A DNA stretch of 6,370 nt from a bacterium (GTDB lineage Bacteria; Babelota; Babeliae; Babelales; JABDEC01), in NCBI GenBank assembly GCA_947486885.1, contig CANKVQ010000033.1, positions 1 through 6,370 of the forward strand. Reading direction: 5' to 3'. A program made the translations under genes and the position numbers. This document shows positions 1 to 5,566 of this stretch, piece by piece. Each line of letters begins with the position of its first letter. The first letter of the stretch is position 1. Under the pieces are notes generated by a model. It made no database searches, was not told the origin of the DNA, and was given only the letters and a program-made list of their open reading frames with translations.

Positions 1-17
1 TATTTAATAATTATTCG

Positions 18-881
18 TTATCTAGCATCAACAATTTTTGATTCCAGAGTCGTTTTATGAACACTAGTTCCTGTAATTGCTTCTTTAATATTGCTAACAA
101 TAATGCATGCTGTGTAAAAATAAAAACATAAATATAGCTTTTCTTCATATCCAGCCATTTCTTTGGCCCACTCAGCCTGTTCTTTGGCCCACTCAGCATG
201 TTTTTTGGCCCACTCAGCCTGTCGCTTTTTACTGTCAGCATGTTCTTTGTCCCACTCAGCCTGTCGCTTTTTACTGTCGGCGTCCCACTCAGCTTGGTAT
301 TTTTCACGTTCAGCTTGTCTCTCAGCCTTTTGCTTGGCCCACTCAGCCTGTTTCTTAGCCCACTCCGCTCGTTCCTTAGCCTGTTGTTTTTCGAATTCTT
401 GAAACCATTCATCAAAATAATTAGTACCTTTATTTTTGCTAGCCAACAGGGTTTGATATACTTCTGATATTTTTCTAAAATTGTCGGCAGCAGACAGATT
501 TCCTGGATTAGTATCAGGATGGTATTTTAGTGCTAGTTTGCGATAAGCAGTTTTAATTTCTGCAATTGAAGCATCTTTCGAAACACCCAGGATTTCATAA
601 TTAGTTTTTGATGTAGCTGTAGACATCGTTCTGCTAGTAGTAATTGTTGGCATTAAAGTAGGGCTAGTAAAAATAGTACTAGCAGCTGCCAATTTTTGTT
701 TCTTAGTTGTAGCAGTCAGACTATATGGTTTTACATGGTTAGTCGCAATAGCTCTAGCTAAATGAGCAGTTCTTTGCATACTGCTTAAACTAGTTGTCAT
801 GCTAGTCAGTAATAAAACTGGTAATATTTTTGAGATAATTAATTTTGATAAAACTGGGTGATTTTTAGATAAATTCTGCAT
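18..881 (-). CDS. Exported J-domain (DnaJ-like) protein with Trp-rich coiled-coil repeat tail
   Basis: The protein has 287 residues. A lysine-bearing N-terminus and hydrophobic stretch (about 14-28, with LPVLLL) look like an export signal. A Ser/Thr/Ala-rich linker follows (about 29-93). A J domain spans about 94-150, starting NYEILGV, with the HPD motif at 121-123 that stimulates Hsp70 ATPase in this family. There is no Gly/Phe region, zinc finger or client-binding domain, so it is a class C J protein. Residues about 168-242 form a charged helix of AEWAKKQ-type repeats with Trp at 174, 181, 199, 210, 224, 231 and 238. Residues about 249-265 are hydrophobic and could insert in a membrane. The ATG at 879-881 follows GGAGA with 9 nt spacing. 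Leader, RBS and upstream DNA nearly match those of the ankyrin gene 46 bp upstream. An export signal on a J domain is odd, because DnaK is cytoplasmic; a host-directed role is inference. J domain certain; cellular location uncertain. Confidence 0.85.
   Translation of the reverse strand: MQNLSKNHPVLSKLIISKILPVLLLTSMTTSLSSMQRTAHLARAIATNHVKPYSLTATTKKQKLAAASTIFTSPTLMPTITTSRTMSTATSKTNYEILGVSKDASIAEIKTAYRKLALKYHPDTNPGNLSAADNFRKISEVYQTLLASKNKGTNYFDEWFQEFEKQQAKERAEWAKKQAEWAKQKAERQAEREKYQAEWDADSKKRQAEWDKEHADSKKRQAEWAKKHAEWAKEQAEWAKEMAGYEEKLYLCFYFYTACIIVSNIKEAITGTSVHKTTLESKIVDAR
159..380 (-). repeat. 21-bp tandem repeats encoding heptads of the J-domain protein
   Basis: Read on the plus strand, TTGGCCCACTCAGC recurs at 163, 184 and 205, exactly 21 bp apart. 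A 28-bp identical block then occurs at 209-236 and 251-278, 42 bp (two units) apart. Weaker copies continue to about 380. Because the unit is a multiple of three, the array encodes heptads such as AEWAKKQ and the longer block DSKKRQAEW. Near-identity of neighbouring copies at DNA level points to recent slippage or unequal exchange, so copy number may vary between strains. The array also makes several frames open on both strands, which creates spurious ORFs. Confidence 0.9.
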
Positions 882-935
882 CGTTATAACTCTCCATTTT
901 TTATTTAATATATTTGCTTAAAACTACCTATTTAA
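796..935 (-). repeat. Leader cassette, copy A (promoter, RBS, start and export leader of the J-domain gene)
   Basis: This 140-bp block matches 1595-1749 with about 8 mismatches and one 15-bp gap by hand alignment. It covers codons 1-28 of the J-domain gene, its GGAGA ribosome binding site, and upstream DNA as far as a putative -35 element. The outer end overlaps the end of the ankyrin gene and supplies its TAG stop. Beyond 935, and inside the gene after residue 28, the two copies stop matching. Confidence 0.9.
907..935 (-). promoter_or_regulatory. Candidate promoter of the J-domain gene
   Basis: On the minus strand a TATATT (907-912) lies 17 nt downstream of TTAAAT (930-935), about 25 nt before the start codon. 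The -10 match is fair and the -35 match poor. Support comes mainly from conservation of the same arrangement in the second leader copy. It would overlap the final codons of the ankyrin gene. Confidence 0.3.
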
Positions 936-1695
936 TTTCCATCCATTTAGGTTTCTCTGCACCAGCAGCAAGTAGCTGTTGGAAAATCTTTCGACTATTA
1001 ACTGAATTTTTATCAGTAGTATTATTTAAATGAGGGAATGTAAGTGTTAATGCAGTAACACCAGTTTTGCTTGCAGCATTAACATTGGCGCCAGCCTCAA
1101 GTAACAATGTTATAATAGCTTGATTTTGATAAATAGCTGCTTCTATTAATGGTGTTTCGCCTTTTTCGTTGCCAACATTTACATCAGCACCAGCATTAAT
1201 TAATTGGGTAATGATATCAAGATGTTCAGATGTAGTTGCTAGCATTAATGCTGTATCGCCAGTGGCATTTTTAGTGTCTACTTTAGCGCCAGCTGCCAAT
1301 AATTGGGCTACTATATTTATACTGTGTGCACTATCAATCTTAATTGCTAACGTCAAGGCAGTTTCGCCATCTTTAGAAACAGTGTTAACGTCAGCACCAT
1401 TTGCTATCCAACGTTTAACATTATATGTATCACGCCCATTAATAGCTTCAAGTAATGCTTGATTTGTAGAACGTTGTGCCTGGTGCTCAATATAAGTTTT
1501 GTAAGCAACTAGCGCAATAGAAGCTAAGCCAATTGCAATACCAGCACGTGAACTATCAGCTTTCGCCATGCTATTAATTTGCAACGAGCTTAAAGCCATA
1601 CTAGCCAGCAATAAAACTGGTAATATTTTTGAGATAATTAATTTTGATATAGTTAATTTTGATAAAACTGGGTGATTTTTAGATAAATTCTGCAT
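928..1695 (-). CDS. Exported ankyrin-repeat protein
   Basis: The protein has 255 residues and contains about five ankyrin repeats, a fold that binds other proteins. They lie near 76-106, 109-142, 146-175, 179-208 and 212-246. Typical motifs are GETALTLA, GDTALMLA and GETPLIEAA, each followed by a hydrophobic helix and an AGA(D/N/K)V turn; the last repeat has an insert rich in Asn and Ser. The N-terminus is a leader like that of the J-domain protein but with five extra residues (TISKL). A possible signal peptidase site is AKA at 44-46, although the leader is long. A second hydrophobic segment at about 51-65 could anchor the product. The ATG at 1693-1695 follows GGAGA at 9 nt. Ankyrin proteins with export signals are common in host-associated bacteria and often act as effectors; that role is inference. 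No partner can be named. Confidence 0.88.
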   Translation of the reverse strand: MQNLSKNHPVLSKLTISKLIISKILPVLLLASMALSSLQINSMAKADSSRAGIAIGLASIALVAYKTYIEHQAQRSTNQALLEAINGRDTYNVKRWIANGADVNTVSKDGETALTLAIKIDSAHSINIVAQLLAAGAKVDTKNATGDTALMLATTSEHLDIITQLINAGADVNVGNEKGETPLIEAAIYQNQAIITLLLEAGANVNAASKTGVTALTLTFPHLNNTTDKNSVNSRKIFQQLLAAGAEKPKWMEIK

Positions 1696-1749
1696 AGTTA
1701 TAACTCTCCATTATTTATTTAAGATATTTGTTTAAAACTACCTATTTAA
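1595..1749 (-). repeat. Leader cassette, copy B (promoter, RBS, start and export leader of the ankyrin gene)
   Basis: This is the 155-bp counterpart of 796-935. The extra 15 bp is a tandem duplication: TTAATTTTGATA occurs at 1638-1649 and again at 1653-1664, which adds TISKL to the leader. Copy A has this 12-mer once (839-850). Slippage between the 12-mers explains the length difference in either direction. Identity ends at 1749, level with the putative -35 hexamer. Confidence 0.9.
1721..1749 (-). promoter_or_regulatory. Candidate promoter of the ankyrin gene
   Basis: On the minus strand TATCTT (1721-1726) lies 17 nt downstream of TTAAAT (1744-1749), in the same position as in copy A. Both hexamers are weak matches to the sigma-70 consensus. 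The call rests on position and on conservation between the two copies. Confidence 0.3.
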
Positions 1750-1770
1750 ACCTTAATATACCCTAAAACT

Positions 1771-1926
1771 GGGGGGTGTGCAAAAGCCCCCTACTTCGCC
1801 AGAGCGCAGTTTACCCAGAGCTAGACGAAGGGAAGGCTCCTATTACGCCAGGGGCTTCAAGGGGCAGGCTCCTTCAAAGGGCAAGCAGGCCCCTAAGCTA
1901 TTTCTGAGGGACATCAGGAGCGGGGT
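1771..1926. other. GC-rich, internally repetitive non-coding segment
   Basis: The 333 bases between the ankyrin and antitoxin starts hold no convincing gene. Within them, 1771-1926 is about 59% G+C by hand count, against the AT-rich surroundings. Short direct repeats are visible: AGGCTCCT at 1834 and 1866, CTTCAARGGGCA at 1855 and 1872, CCAGAGC at 1799 and 1815. Possible stems include AGGGGCTT (1850-1857) with AGGCCCCT (1887-1894, one G-T wobble), and five Gs at 1771-1775 with five Cs at 1787-1791. It resembles no tRNA or rRNA I recognise. It could be an interspersed palindromic element, a small structured RNA or imported DNA. Confidence 0.5.
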
Positions 1927-1962
1927 TGATAGATAATTTAATGGGTATTATTTGGTATTATA

Positions 1963-1990
1963 TTGACAAGCCTAGCTAAGCTTAGCTAAT
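1963..1990 (+). promoter_or_regulatory. Sigma-70-type promoter of the toxin-antitoxin operon
   Basis: A perfect TTGACA -35 hexamer sits at 1963-1968. GCTAAT (1985-1990, four of six consensus bases) follows after 16 nt as the best -10. Transcription would begin near 1997, about 30 nt before the antitoxin start. A palindrome fills the spacer and enters the -10, as expected for an autoregulated promoter. Confidence 0.6.
1973..1988. promoter_or_regulatory. Palindromic operator of the toxin-antitoxin operon
   Basis: TAGCTAAGCTTAGCTA is a perfect 16-bp palindrome lying between the -35 and -10 elements. Phd-type antitoxins, alone or with toxin, bind such palindromes as dimers and repress their own promoter. 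The site is seen directly; the binding protein is inferred from family behaviour and position. Confidence 0.65.
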
Positions 1991-2028
1991 CTAAAAATAG
2001 TTAAAAATTAGCATATTTGGAGTTAAAT

Positions 2029-2256
2029 GTGAAAAAGACCAATTTACATGAAGCTAAAACGAACCTGTCTAAGCTAGTAGATTTAGCTTTACAGGGTGAA
2101 GAAGTAATCATTTGTAAGGCTGGGACCCCGGTAGTACGTTTAGTCGCTATTAAAACTAAGAAAAAACGTCGTAAGCCAGGCGCCTGGGCAGGTAAGGGTT
2201 CTATAGCCCCTGATTTTGATGTTTTACCAAACGACTTTATGAAACATTTCAAATGA
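2029..2256 (+). CDS. Phd/YefM-family antitoxin
   Basis: The product has 75 residues. The N-terminal half carries the Phd/YefM DNA-binding dimer signature: TNLHEAKTNLSKLVDLAL, then GEEVIICKAGTPVVRLV. The C-terminal half (KRRKPGAWAGKG, then APDFDVLPNDF) matches the toxin-wrapping tail typical of antitoxins paired with PIN toxins. It should neutralise the VapC product of the next gene and repress the operon through the palindrome at 1973-1988. I chose the GTG at 2029 because GGAG (2019-2022) lies 6 nt before it. A TTG at 2017 would give 79 residues but would place that ribosome binding site inside the coding sequence. The stop overlaps the toxin start as ATGA, so the two are translationally coupled. 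Confidence 0.9.
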   Translation: MKKTNLHEAKTNLSKLVDLALQGEEVIICKAGTPVVRLVAIKTKKKRRKPGAWAGKGSIAPDFDVLPNDFMKHFK

Positions 2257-2627
2257 CACGTTACTTATTAGATACGCACATAGTTCTATGGTGGCTATTC
2301 GATGATCAACAGCTAGATCAGCGTTATCGTGATTTGCTGGCAAACCCAACCAACCATATTGTGATCAGTACAGTGACAATCTGGGAAATAGTCATCAAGC
2401 AAGTCCTGGGTAAGCTCACTGCTCCTGATAATTTAAAAGAAATTTTATATGAAAATGAATTTGAAATTTTGGCTATTTTACCTGATCACGTTTTCTATCT
2501 AAAACAGCTACCCATTCTGCATAAAGATCCATTTGATCGACTGTTGATCTCTCAGGCAATTTGTGAAAATCTAACCTTAGTGACAGTAGATACAATCATA
2601 CCAAAGTATAAAGTTACTTGTTTATAA
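2253..2627 (+). CDS. vapC: VapC-family PIN-domain toxin (ribonuclease)
   Basis: The 124-residue protein is a complete PIN domain, a magnesium-dependent RNase fold that acts on RNA when freed from its antitoxin. The acidic active-site residues are in place: D7 in LLDTH, E45 in WEI, D92 and D95 in HKDPFDR, and D113 in TVD. The HxDPFDRLL motif places it in the VapC branch usually paired with Phd-like antitoxins (COG3744-like). Length is normal and no disruption is seen, so the toxin is probably active. It overlaps the antitoxin by 4 bp. Its RNA target cannot be told from sequence; VapC toxins commonly cleave tRNA or rRNA. Possible roles are stabilising this accessory region, phage defence or stress response. 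A gap of 106 bp with its own promoter candidate separates it from rph. Confidence 0.92.
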   Translation: MTRYLLDTHIVLWWLFDDQQLDQRYRDLLANPTNHIVISTVTIWEIVIKQVLGKLTAPDNLKEILYENEFEILAILPDHVFYLKQLPILHKDPFDRLLISQAICENLTLVTVDTIIPKYKVTCL

Positions 2628-2679
2628 TATTGTTTACTTTTACTAATGGGCAGTGAGTACTAAAGCTTAAGAAATCAGG

Positions 2680-2685
2680 TATAAT
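2680..2685 (+). promoter_or_regulatory. Candidate -10 element upstream of rph
   Basis: A perfect TATAAT lies 48 bp before the rph start. No good -35 hexamer is visible at 16-18 nt upstream, so the promoter is weak or needs an activator, or the match is chance in AT-rich DNA. Confidence 0.4.
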
Positions 2686-2733
2686 TAATAAATATCTAAA
2701 AATTAACCAGTAAACACACGAAAAAGAGCTAAA

Positions 2734-3540
2734 ATGACCCGGAATCATAGCCGAGGGCTAGATCAGCTCCGAACACTAAAAATTACTTTTAACCCTTATG
2801 GTTATGCTGATGCATCGGTATTAATCGAGCAGGGGTTAACTAAAGTGCTCTGTTCGGTAACGCTAAATGACCAATTACCCCCACATTTGCGTAATCAGAA
2901 GACTGGCAGTGGCTGGTTAAGTGCTGAATATGCCATGCTGCCATCAGCGACTCAAGTGCGGTCTACCAGAGAAGCGACGACTCAAAAACGTAATGCTAGA
3001 TCGATAGAAATTTCTAGATTAATCGGGCGCTCTTTTAGATCTGTAATTAATTTAAATTTAATTGGTGAACGCACTATCCAAATTGACTGTGAAGTCTTAC
3101 AAGCCGATGGTGGTACTAGAGTAGCTGCAATTTCTGGCACAAATTTAGCTTTAAGACTAGCTCAGGCTAGATGGTTACAAGTAGGCTTAATTAAAGAGTC
3201 GGTAATTAAACAAGATGTGGCTGCTGTGTCAGTAGCGCTAGTCCAAGAGCAAGTATTATTAGATCCAGATTTTGCTGAAGATAGCACTGCTACCGTAGAC
3301 TTTAACTTTGTCTTAACACGCGATAGTAAGATTATTGAAATTCAGGGAACTGCAGAAACGGCACCAGTTAGCTGGGAACAGTTTGAACAGTTTAAAAAAC
3401 TAGCCCAAGTTGGTACACAAGAGATTTTTAATTTTTTAGAGTGTGAATATCAAAAATTATGGCAAACTGGGTTTCCAGAATTTCCCCACTATATGCAAAT
3501 TCAGCTTTCCAAAAAAATGAGACAGCATGCTTCAGATTGA
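2734..3540 (+). CDS. rph: Ribonuclease PH
   Basis: RNase PH trims tRNA 3' ends by phosphate-dependent removal of nucleotides, working as a hexameric ring in the cytoplasm. Family landmarks run in order: GWLSAEYAMLP (60-70), the RSTREATTQKRNARSIEISRL region (76-96), CEVLQADGGTR (119-129), the EDS motif with acidic D183 and D189 (182-189), and EIQGTAE (202-208). The protein has 268 residues. The usual domain ends near 242, so the last 25 or so residues are an extension without a recognised motif. An AAGAG stretch a few bases before the ATG may be a modest ribosome binding site. The reading frame overlaps the next gene by 14 bp, which suggests one transcript. The identification is firm. No key residue appears to be missing. 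Confidence 0.97.
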   Translation: MTRNHSRGLDQLRTLKITFNPYGYADASVLIEQGLTKVLCSVTLNDQLPPHLRNQKTGSGWLSAEYAMLPSATQVRSTREATTQKRNARSIEISRLIGRSFRSVINLNLIGERTIQIDCEVLQADGGTRVAAISGTNLALRLAQARWLQVGLIKESVIKQDVAAVSVALVQEQVLLDPDFAEDSTATVDFNFVLTRDSKIIEIQGTAETAPVSWEQFEQFKKLAQVGTQEIFNFLECEYQKLWQTGFPEFPHYMQIQLSKKMRQHASD

Positions 3541-4492
3541 GCAATTATTTAGCCCAGAGTTTTGGCGCAAGCCAGAGCGGGCTATTTATGTATTAGTAGA
3601 TACAGAATATAGTTACTTATTTCTGGCTTGGTTAAAACAAGCGCTAAAGCTAGCGGGTGTTAATTTTACTAGCTTAGATCTAATGTCGACGGACTTAGCA
3701 GGAATTAAATCTAGCTTAGCTATGAGCTTGCTAGGCCAGAATATGTTTTTTTGGTTGGGTGATATTACAGTGTTGCCAGCTAAGAAACGGTTGGAGTTAT
3801 TACAGTATTTAAATTGCTATACTGGTCCCCACAGGATAGTCTTTTTTAGTACCCCAGAAGATTTAGTAAATAATAATAGTAAAAATAATTTAGAGCTTAT
3901 TAATTTAGAACAAATAGAGCTTGCTGGTGTTGCGATAACTAAATTAGCTGAGTTATATACTCAAAGTTATAACCTAAAGTTAGCACCAGTTTTTTTAAAT
4001 AAACTAACTAAATTAAAAATTAAATTAACTTTAGATCAGTGTTGTTTGTTATTTTATTATATGACAGCTTTTGGTGATCGTTGTGAGCTATTTTTTGAAC
4101 AGTGGCTCAGCAAAATTGTAGTTTTAGAACAAACTTTATTTGATTTAAGTACCCAGTTTTTTGCGCGCAAACCAGAGAAATTTTTTTTAGCGTGGGAAAA
4201 ATTTGGGATAGATTATACCGCGCAATTTTGGACTGCTTATTGGTCGGAACAATTATTTAGGGCTTACTATTTTGTACAGTTGCAACAAGCTGGCGATTTA
4301 GGTGGCGCTAAAAGAATTGCTTATAGATTGCCATTTTCGTTTACGCAGATCGACTGGCACAAATTTAGTACACAAGAACTATATCAAGCGCATAATTTTA
4401 TTAGAGCAGCTGATTTTGAACTTAAATCTGGTTCTTCAGAAATTTTACTAGATCTGTTTTATTTTAAATTTTTTAATGGTGAGTTTGCGTAA
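3527..4492 (+). CDS. holA: Divergent DNA polymerase III delta subunit-like protein
   Basis: The 321-residue protein is near the length of HolA, the clamp-loader subunit that opens the sliding clamp. Three regions support this. The N-terminal part (about 19-111) reads like the delta AAA+ fold, with a Phe-rich turn (LLGQNMFFWLGD), then KKRLELLQYL and RIVFFSTPEDL. A helical middle follows. The C-terminus has the family pattern AADFELKSGSSEILLDLFYFKF (295-316, the delta 'AD..LKSG' end). RLPFSF (268-273) fits the helical domain before it. Like other delta subunits it shows no intact Walker A. Overall similarity is low and it is rich in Phe, Trp and Tyr. The start overlaps rph by 14 bp without a clear ribosome binding site, so coupling is likely. 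It ends 2 bp from the stop of the convergent DUF502 gene. An uncharacterised protein of similar fold remains possible. Confidence 0.6.
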   Translation: MLQIEQLFSPEFWRKPERAIYVLVDTEYSYLFLAWLKQALKLAGVNFTSLDLMSTDLAGIKSSLAMSLLGQNMFFWLGDITVLPAKKRLELLQYLNCYTGPHRIVFFSTPEDLVNNNSKNNLELINLEQIELAGVAITKLAELYTQSYNLKLAPVFLNKLTKLKIKLTLDQCCLLFYYMTAFGDRCELFFEQWLSKIVVLEQTLFDLSTQFFARKPEKFFLAWEKFGIDYTAQFWTAYWSEQLFRAYYFVQLQQAGDLGGAKRIAYRLPFSFTQIDWHKFSTQELYQAHNFIRAADFELKSGSSEILLDLFYFKFFNGEFA

Positions 4493-4494
4493 AA

Positions 4495-5121
4495 TTATTT
4501 AAATCGATCTAAGGTAATTACGCCACCAGACATAATAATCGCCATGGCTTCATGTCTACTCAGCACTGATACTGTAAATTTTTCCGCAGGTAAAATAATA
4601 AAGTGACCTGTAACGGGATTAGGGCTATTTGGGATATAAATTTTATAATATTTAATATCGGGTTTAGGCGCCAATTCTGGTGGTAATTCACCAGTTAGAA
4701 ATCCCAAACTAAACACATTTTGACTGGGAAACTCGGCCGTAACTACCGTATGAAATCCCATTTGGTTTTGCGAAGCAATTAGGGCATGTGATAATTGCTT
4801 AATACCAGAATAAACTGGTTTAACTAGTGGTAACTTAAATAAAATCTGTTCTTTTAAAAAACTCACTATGGGACGCAATAATAAAACTTTAGAAATTAAG
4901 CCAATAAATAAGATTAGCAAAATTACGACTATGACTTCAGAGTATGGGAACGTTTCGAATAATTGCGGGTTCAAATTTTTAATGGGAGTTAGCCAGCTTT
5001 GTAAAATTCTAAATGAACCTCTGAAAATAAAAAATGTGAGTGTAATTGGTAAAATAGTTAATAAGCCAGTTAAAAATAAAGTTTTAATATTAGTGATAAA
5101 CTTTTCAAGTTTGTGGTTCAT
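4495..5121 (-). CDS. DUF502 family inner-membrane protein
   Basis: The 208-residue protein has two membrane helices (about 15-37 and 63-82) followed by a soluble domain. Family hallmarks are FLTGLLTILPITLT (16-29), PLVKPVYSGIKQ (98-109), FSLGFLTGE (137-145), IPNSPNPVTG (163-172) and the ending SGGVI (198-202). DUF502 proteins are widespread in Gram-negative bacteria and plants, and their biochemical function is not established to my knowledge. The ATG at 5119-5121 overlaps the YbbR-like gene by 17 bp and has AAAGGG 7 nt upstream, so it is coupled to that gene. Co-transcription with a CdaA/CdaR-like pair suggests a shared envelope role, which is inference. A 26-bp palindrome ends 50 bp upstream and could affect its expression. 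No terminator is visible before the convergent holA-like gene. Confidence 0.9.
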   Translation of the reverse strand: MNHKLEKFITNIKTLFLTGLLTILPITLTFFIFRGSFRILQSWLTPIKNLNPQLFETFPYSEVIVVILLILFIGLISKVLLLRPIVSFLKEQILFKLPLVKPVYSGIKQLSHALIASQNQMGFHTVVTAEFPSQNVFSLGFLTGELPPELAPKPDIKYYKIYIPNSPNPVTGHFIILPAEKFTVSVLSRHEAMAIIMSGGVITLDRFK

Positions 5122-5566
5122 GCGACGGCCCTTTAAGTACTGGTTTAAATTTTAATTTCAGTATATCAGTTTCATATTCGACTAGTCGAATATGAACCGG
5201 TAATAATAGTTGTTGATTAGTTAAAGTAATTTCTTGCTCTATAATTTTAGGGCTATTTTGATTTAGGTTAGCTGGGTCTAAATTAGTTTGGCTTAAATTA
5301 ATATTAGCTAAATCAATATGCGTGACCAAATCTGCGGGATTTAAATTATATAATTGTTGGCGCGTACCAGAAATTTTCACACGTGTTGTTTCTGGGCCAT
5401 CGATGCTATAATTTTTAGGTAAATTATAAAAAGCGACTGGTACACGAACTGTTTGCTGAACTAATTGTTTTTGGGCTAGCGTGAACCATAGTCCATAGCC
5501 ACAAATTAGTGCCATAATTTTATAAATTAGCAGAATTGGTATTTGAATTCTGTTTTTTAAGATCAT
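5105..5566 (-). CDS. YbbR/CdaR-like membrane-anchored protein with one YbbR domain
   Basis: The 153-residue product has one membrane helix (about 10-30, with MALICGYGLWFTLA, the usual YbbR start ending in LW). One YbbR domain follows (about 36-130), with VRVPVAFYNLPKNYSI, then VKISGTRQQLYNL and DLVTHIDLANINLS. The rest lies outside the cytoplasm. In Firmicutes CdaR has several YbbR domains and modulates the cyclase CdaA; here a single domain remains, as in many Gram-negative relatives. GGGAG lies 9 nt before the ATG at 5564-5566. This start makes a 47-bp overlap with the CdaA-like gene. A later Met (residue 18) would remove part of the membrane helix, so the longer form is preferred. It overlaps the DUF502 gene by 17 bp. 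Its coding sequence contains the perfect palindrome at 5171-5196. Confidence 0.82.
   Translation of the reverse strand: MILKNRIQIPILLIYKIMALICGYGLWFTLAQKQLVQQTVRVPVAFYNLPKNYSIDGPETTRVKISGTRQQLYNLNPADLVTHIDLANINLSQTNLDPANLNQNSPKIIEQEITLTNQQLLLPVHIRLVEYETDILKLKFKPVLKGPSHEPQT
5171..5196. repeat. Perfect 26-bp palindrome inside the YbbR-like gene
   Basis: The half-site TTCATATTCGACT (5171-5183) is followed at once by its exact reverse complement (5184-5196); the flanking bases do not pair. It encodes residues of the stretch HIRLVEYET near the end of the protein. As RNA it could form a long hairpin with only a minimal loop; as DNA it is a two-fold symmetric protein site. No run of T follows, so it is not a classical terminator. 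It lies 50 bp before the DUF502 start. Confidence 0.85.

Noticed and set aside
163..290. Repeats looking like a CRISPR array
   Set aside because: The units are 21 bp, in direct tandem without unique spacers, and lie in frame in a coding sequence.
107..467. Plus-strand open frames (and a second minus-strand frame, 11-415) across the J-protein repeats
   Set aside because: A 21-bp repeat without stops keeps several frames open on both strands. Only the minus-strand frame at 18-881 has a leader, an RBS and a J domain.
1169..1462. Plus-strand open frame inside the ankyrin gene
   Set aside because: It is antisense to clear ankyrin repeats, with no RBS or family resemblance.
1771..1926. tRNA, rRNA or intrinsic terminator in the GC-rich segment
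   Set aside because: There is no cloverleaf, T-loop motif or rRNA signature that I recognise, and no T run follows the stems on either strand.
2017..2019. TTG as the antitoxin start
   Set aside because: The GGAG at 2019-2022 would then lie inside the gene. The GTG at 2029 has correct spacing and begins at the conserved part.
2001..2252. Minus-strand open frame opposite the antitoxin
   Set aside because: It is a shadow of the Phd-type gene, which has an RBS, an operator and a coupled toxin.
4868..5155. Plus-strand open frame opposite the DUF502 gene
   Set aside because: It is antisense to a well-supported family member and has no features of its own. The plus-strand frame at 5902-6108 was rejected for the same reason.
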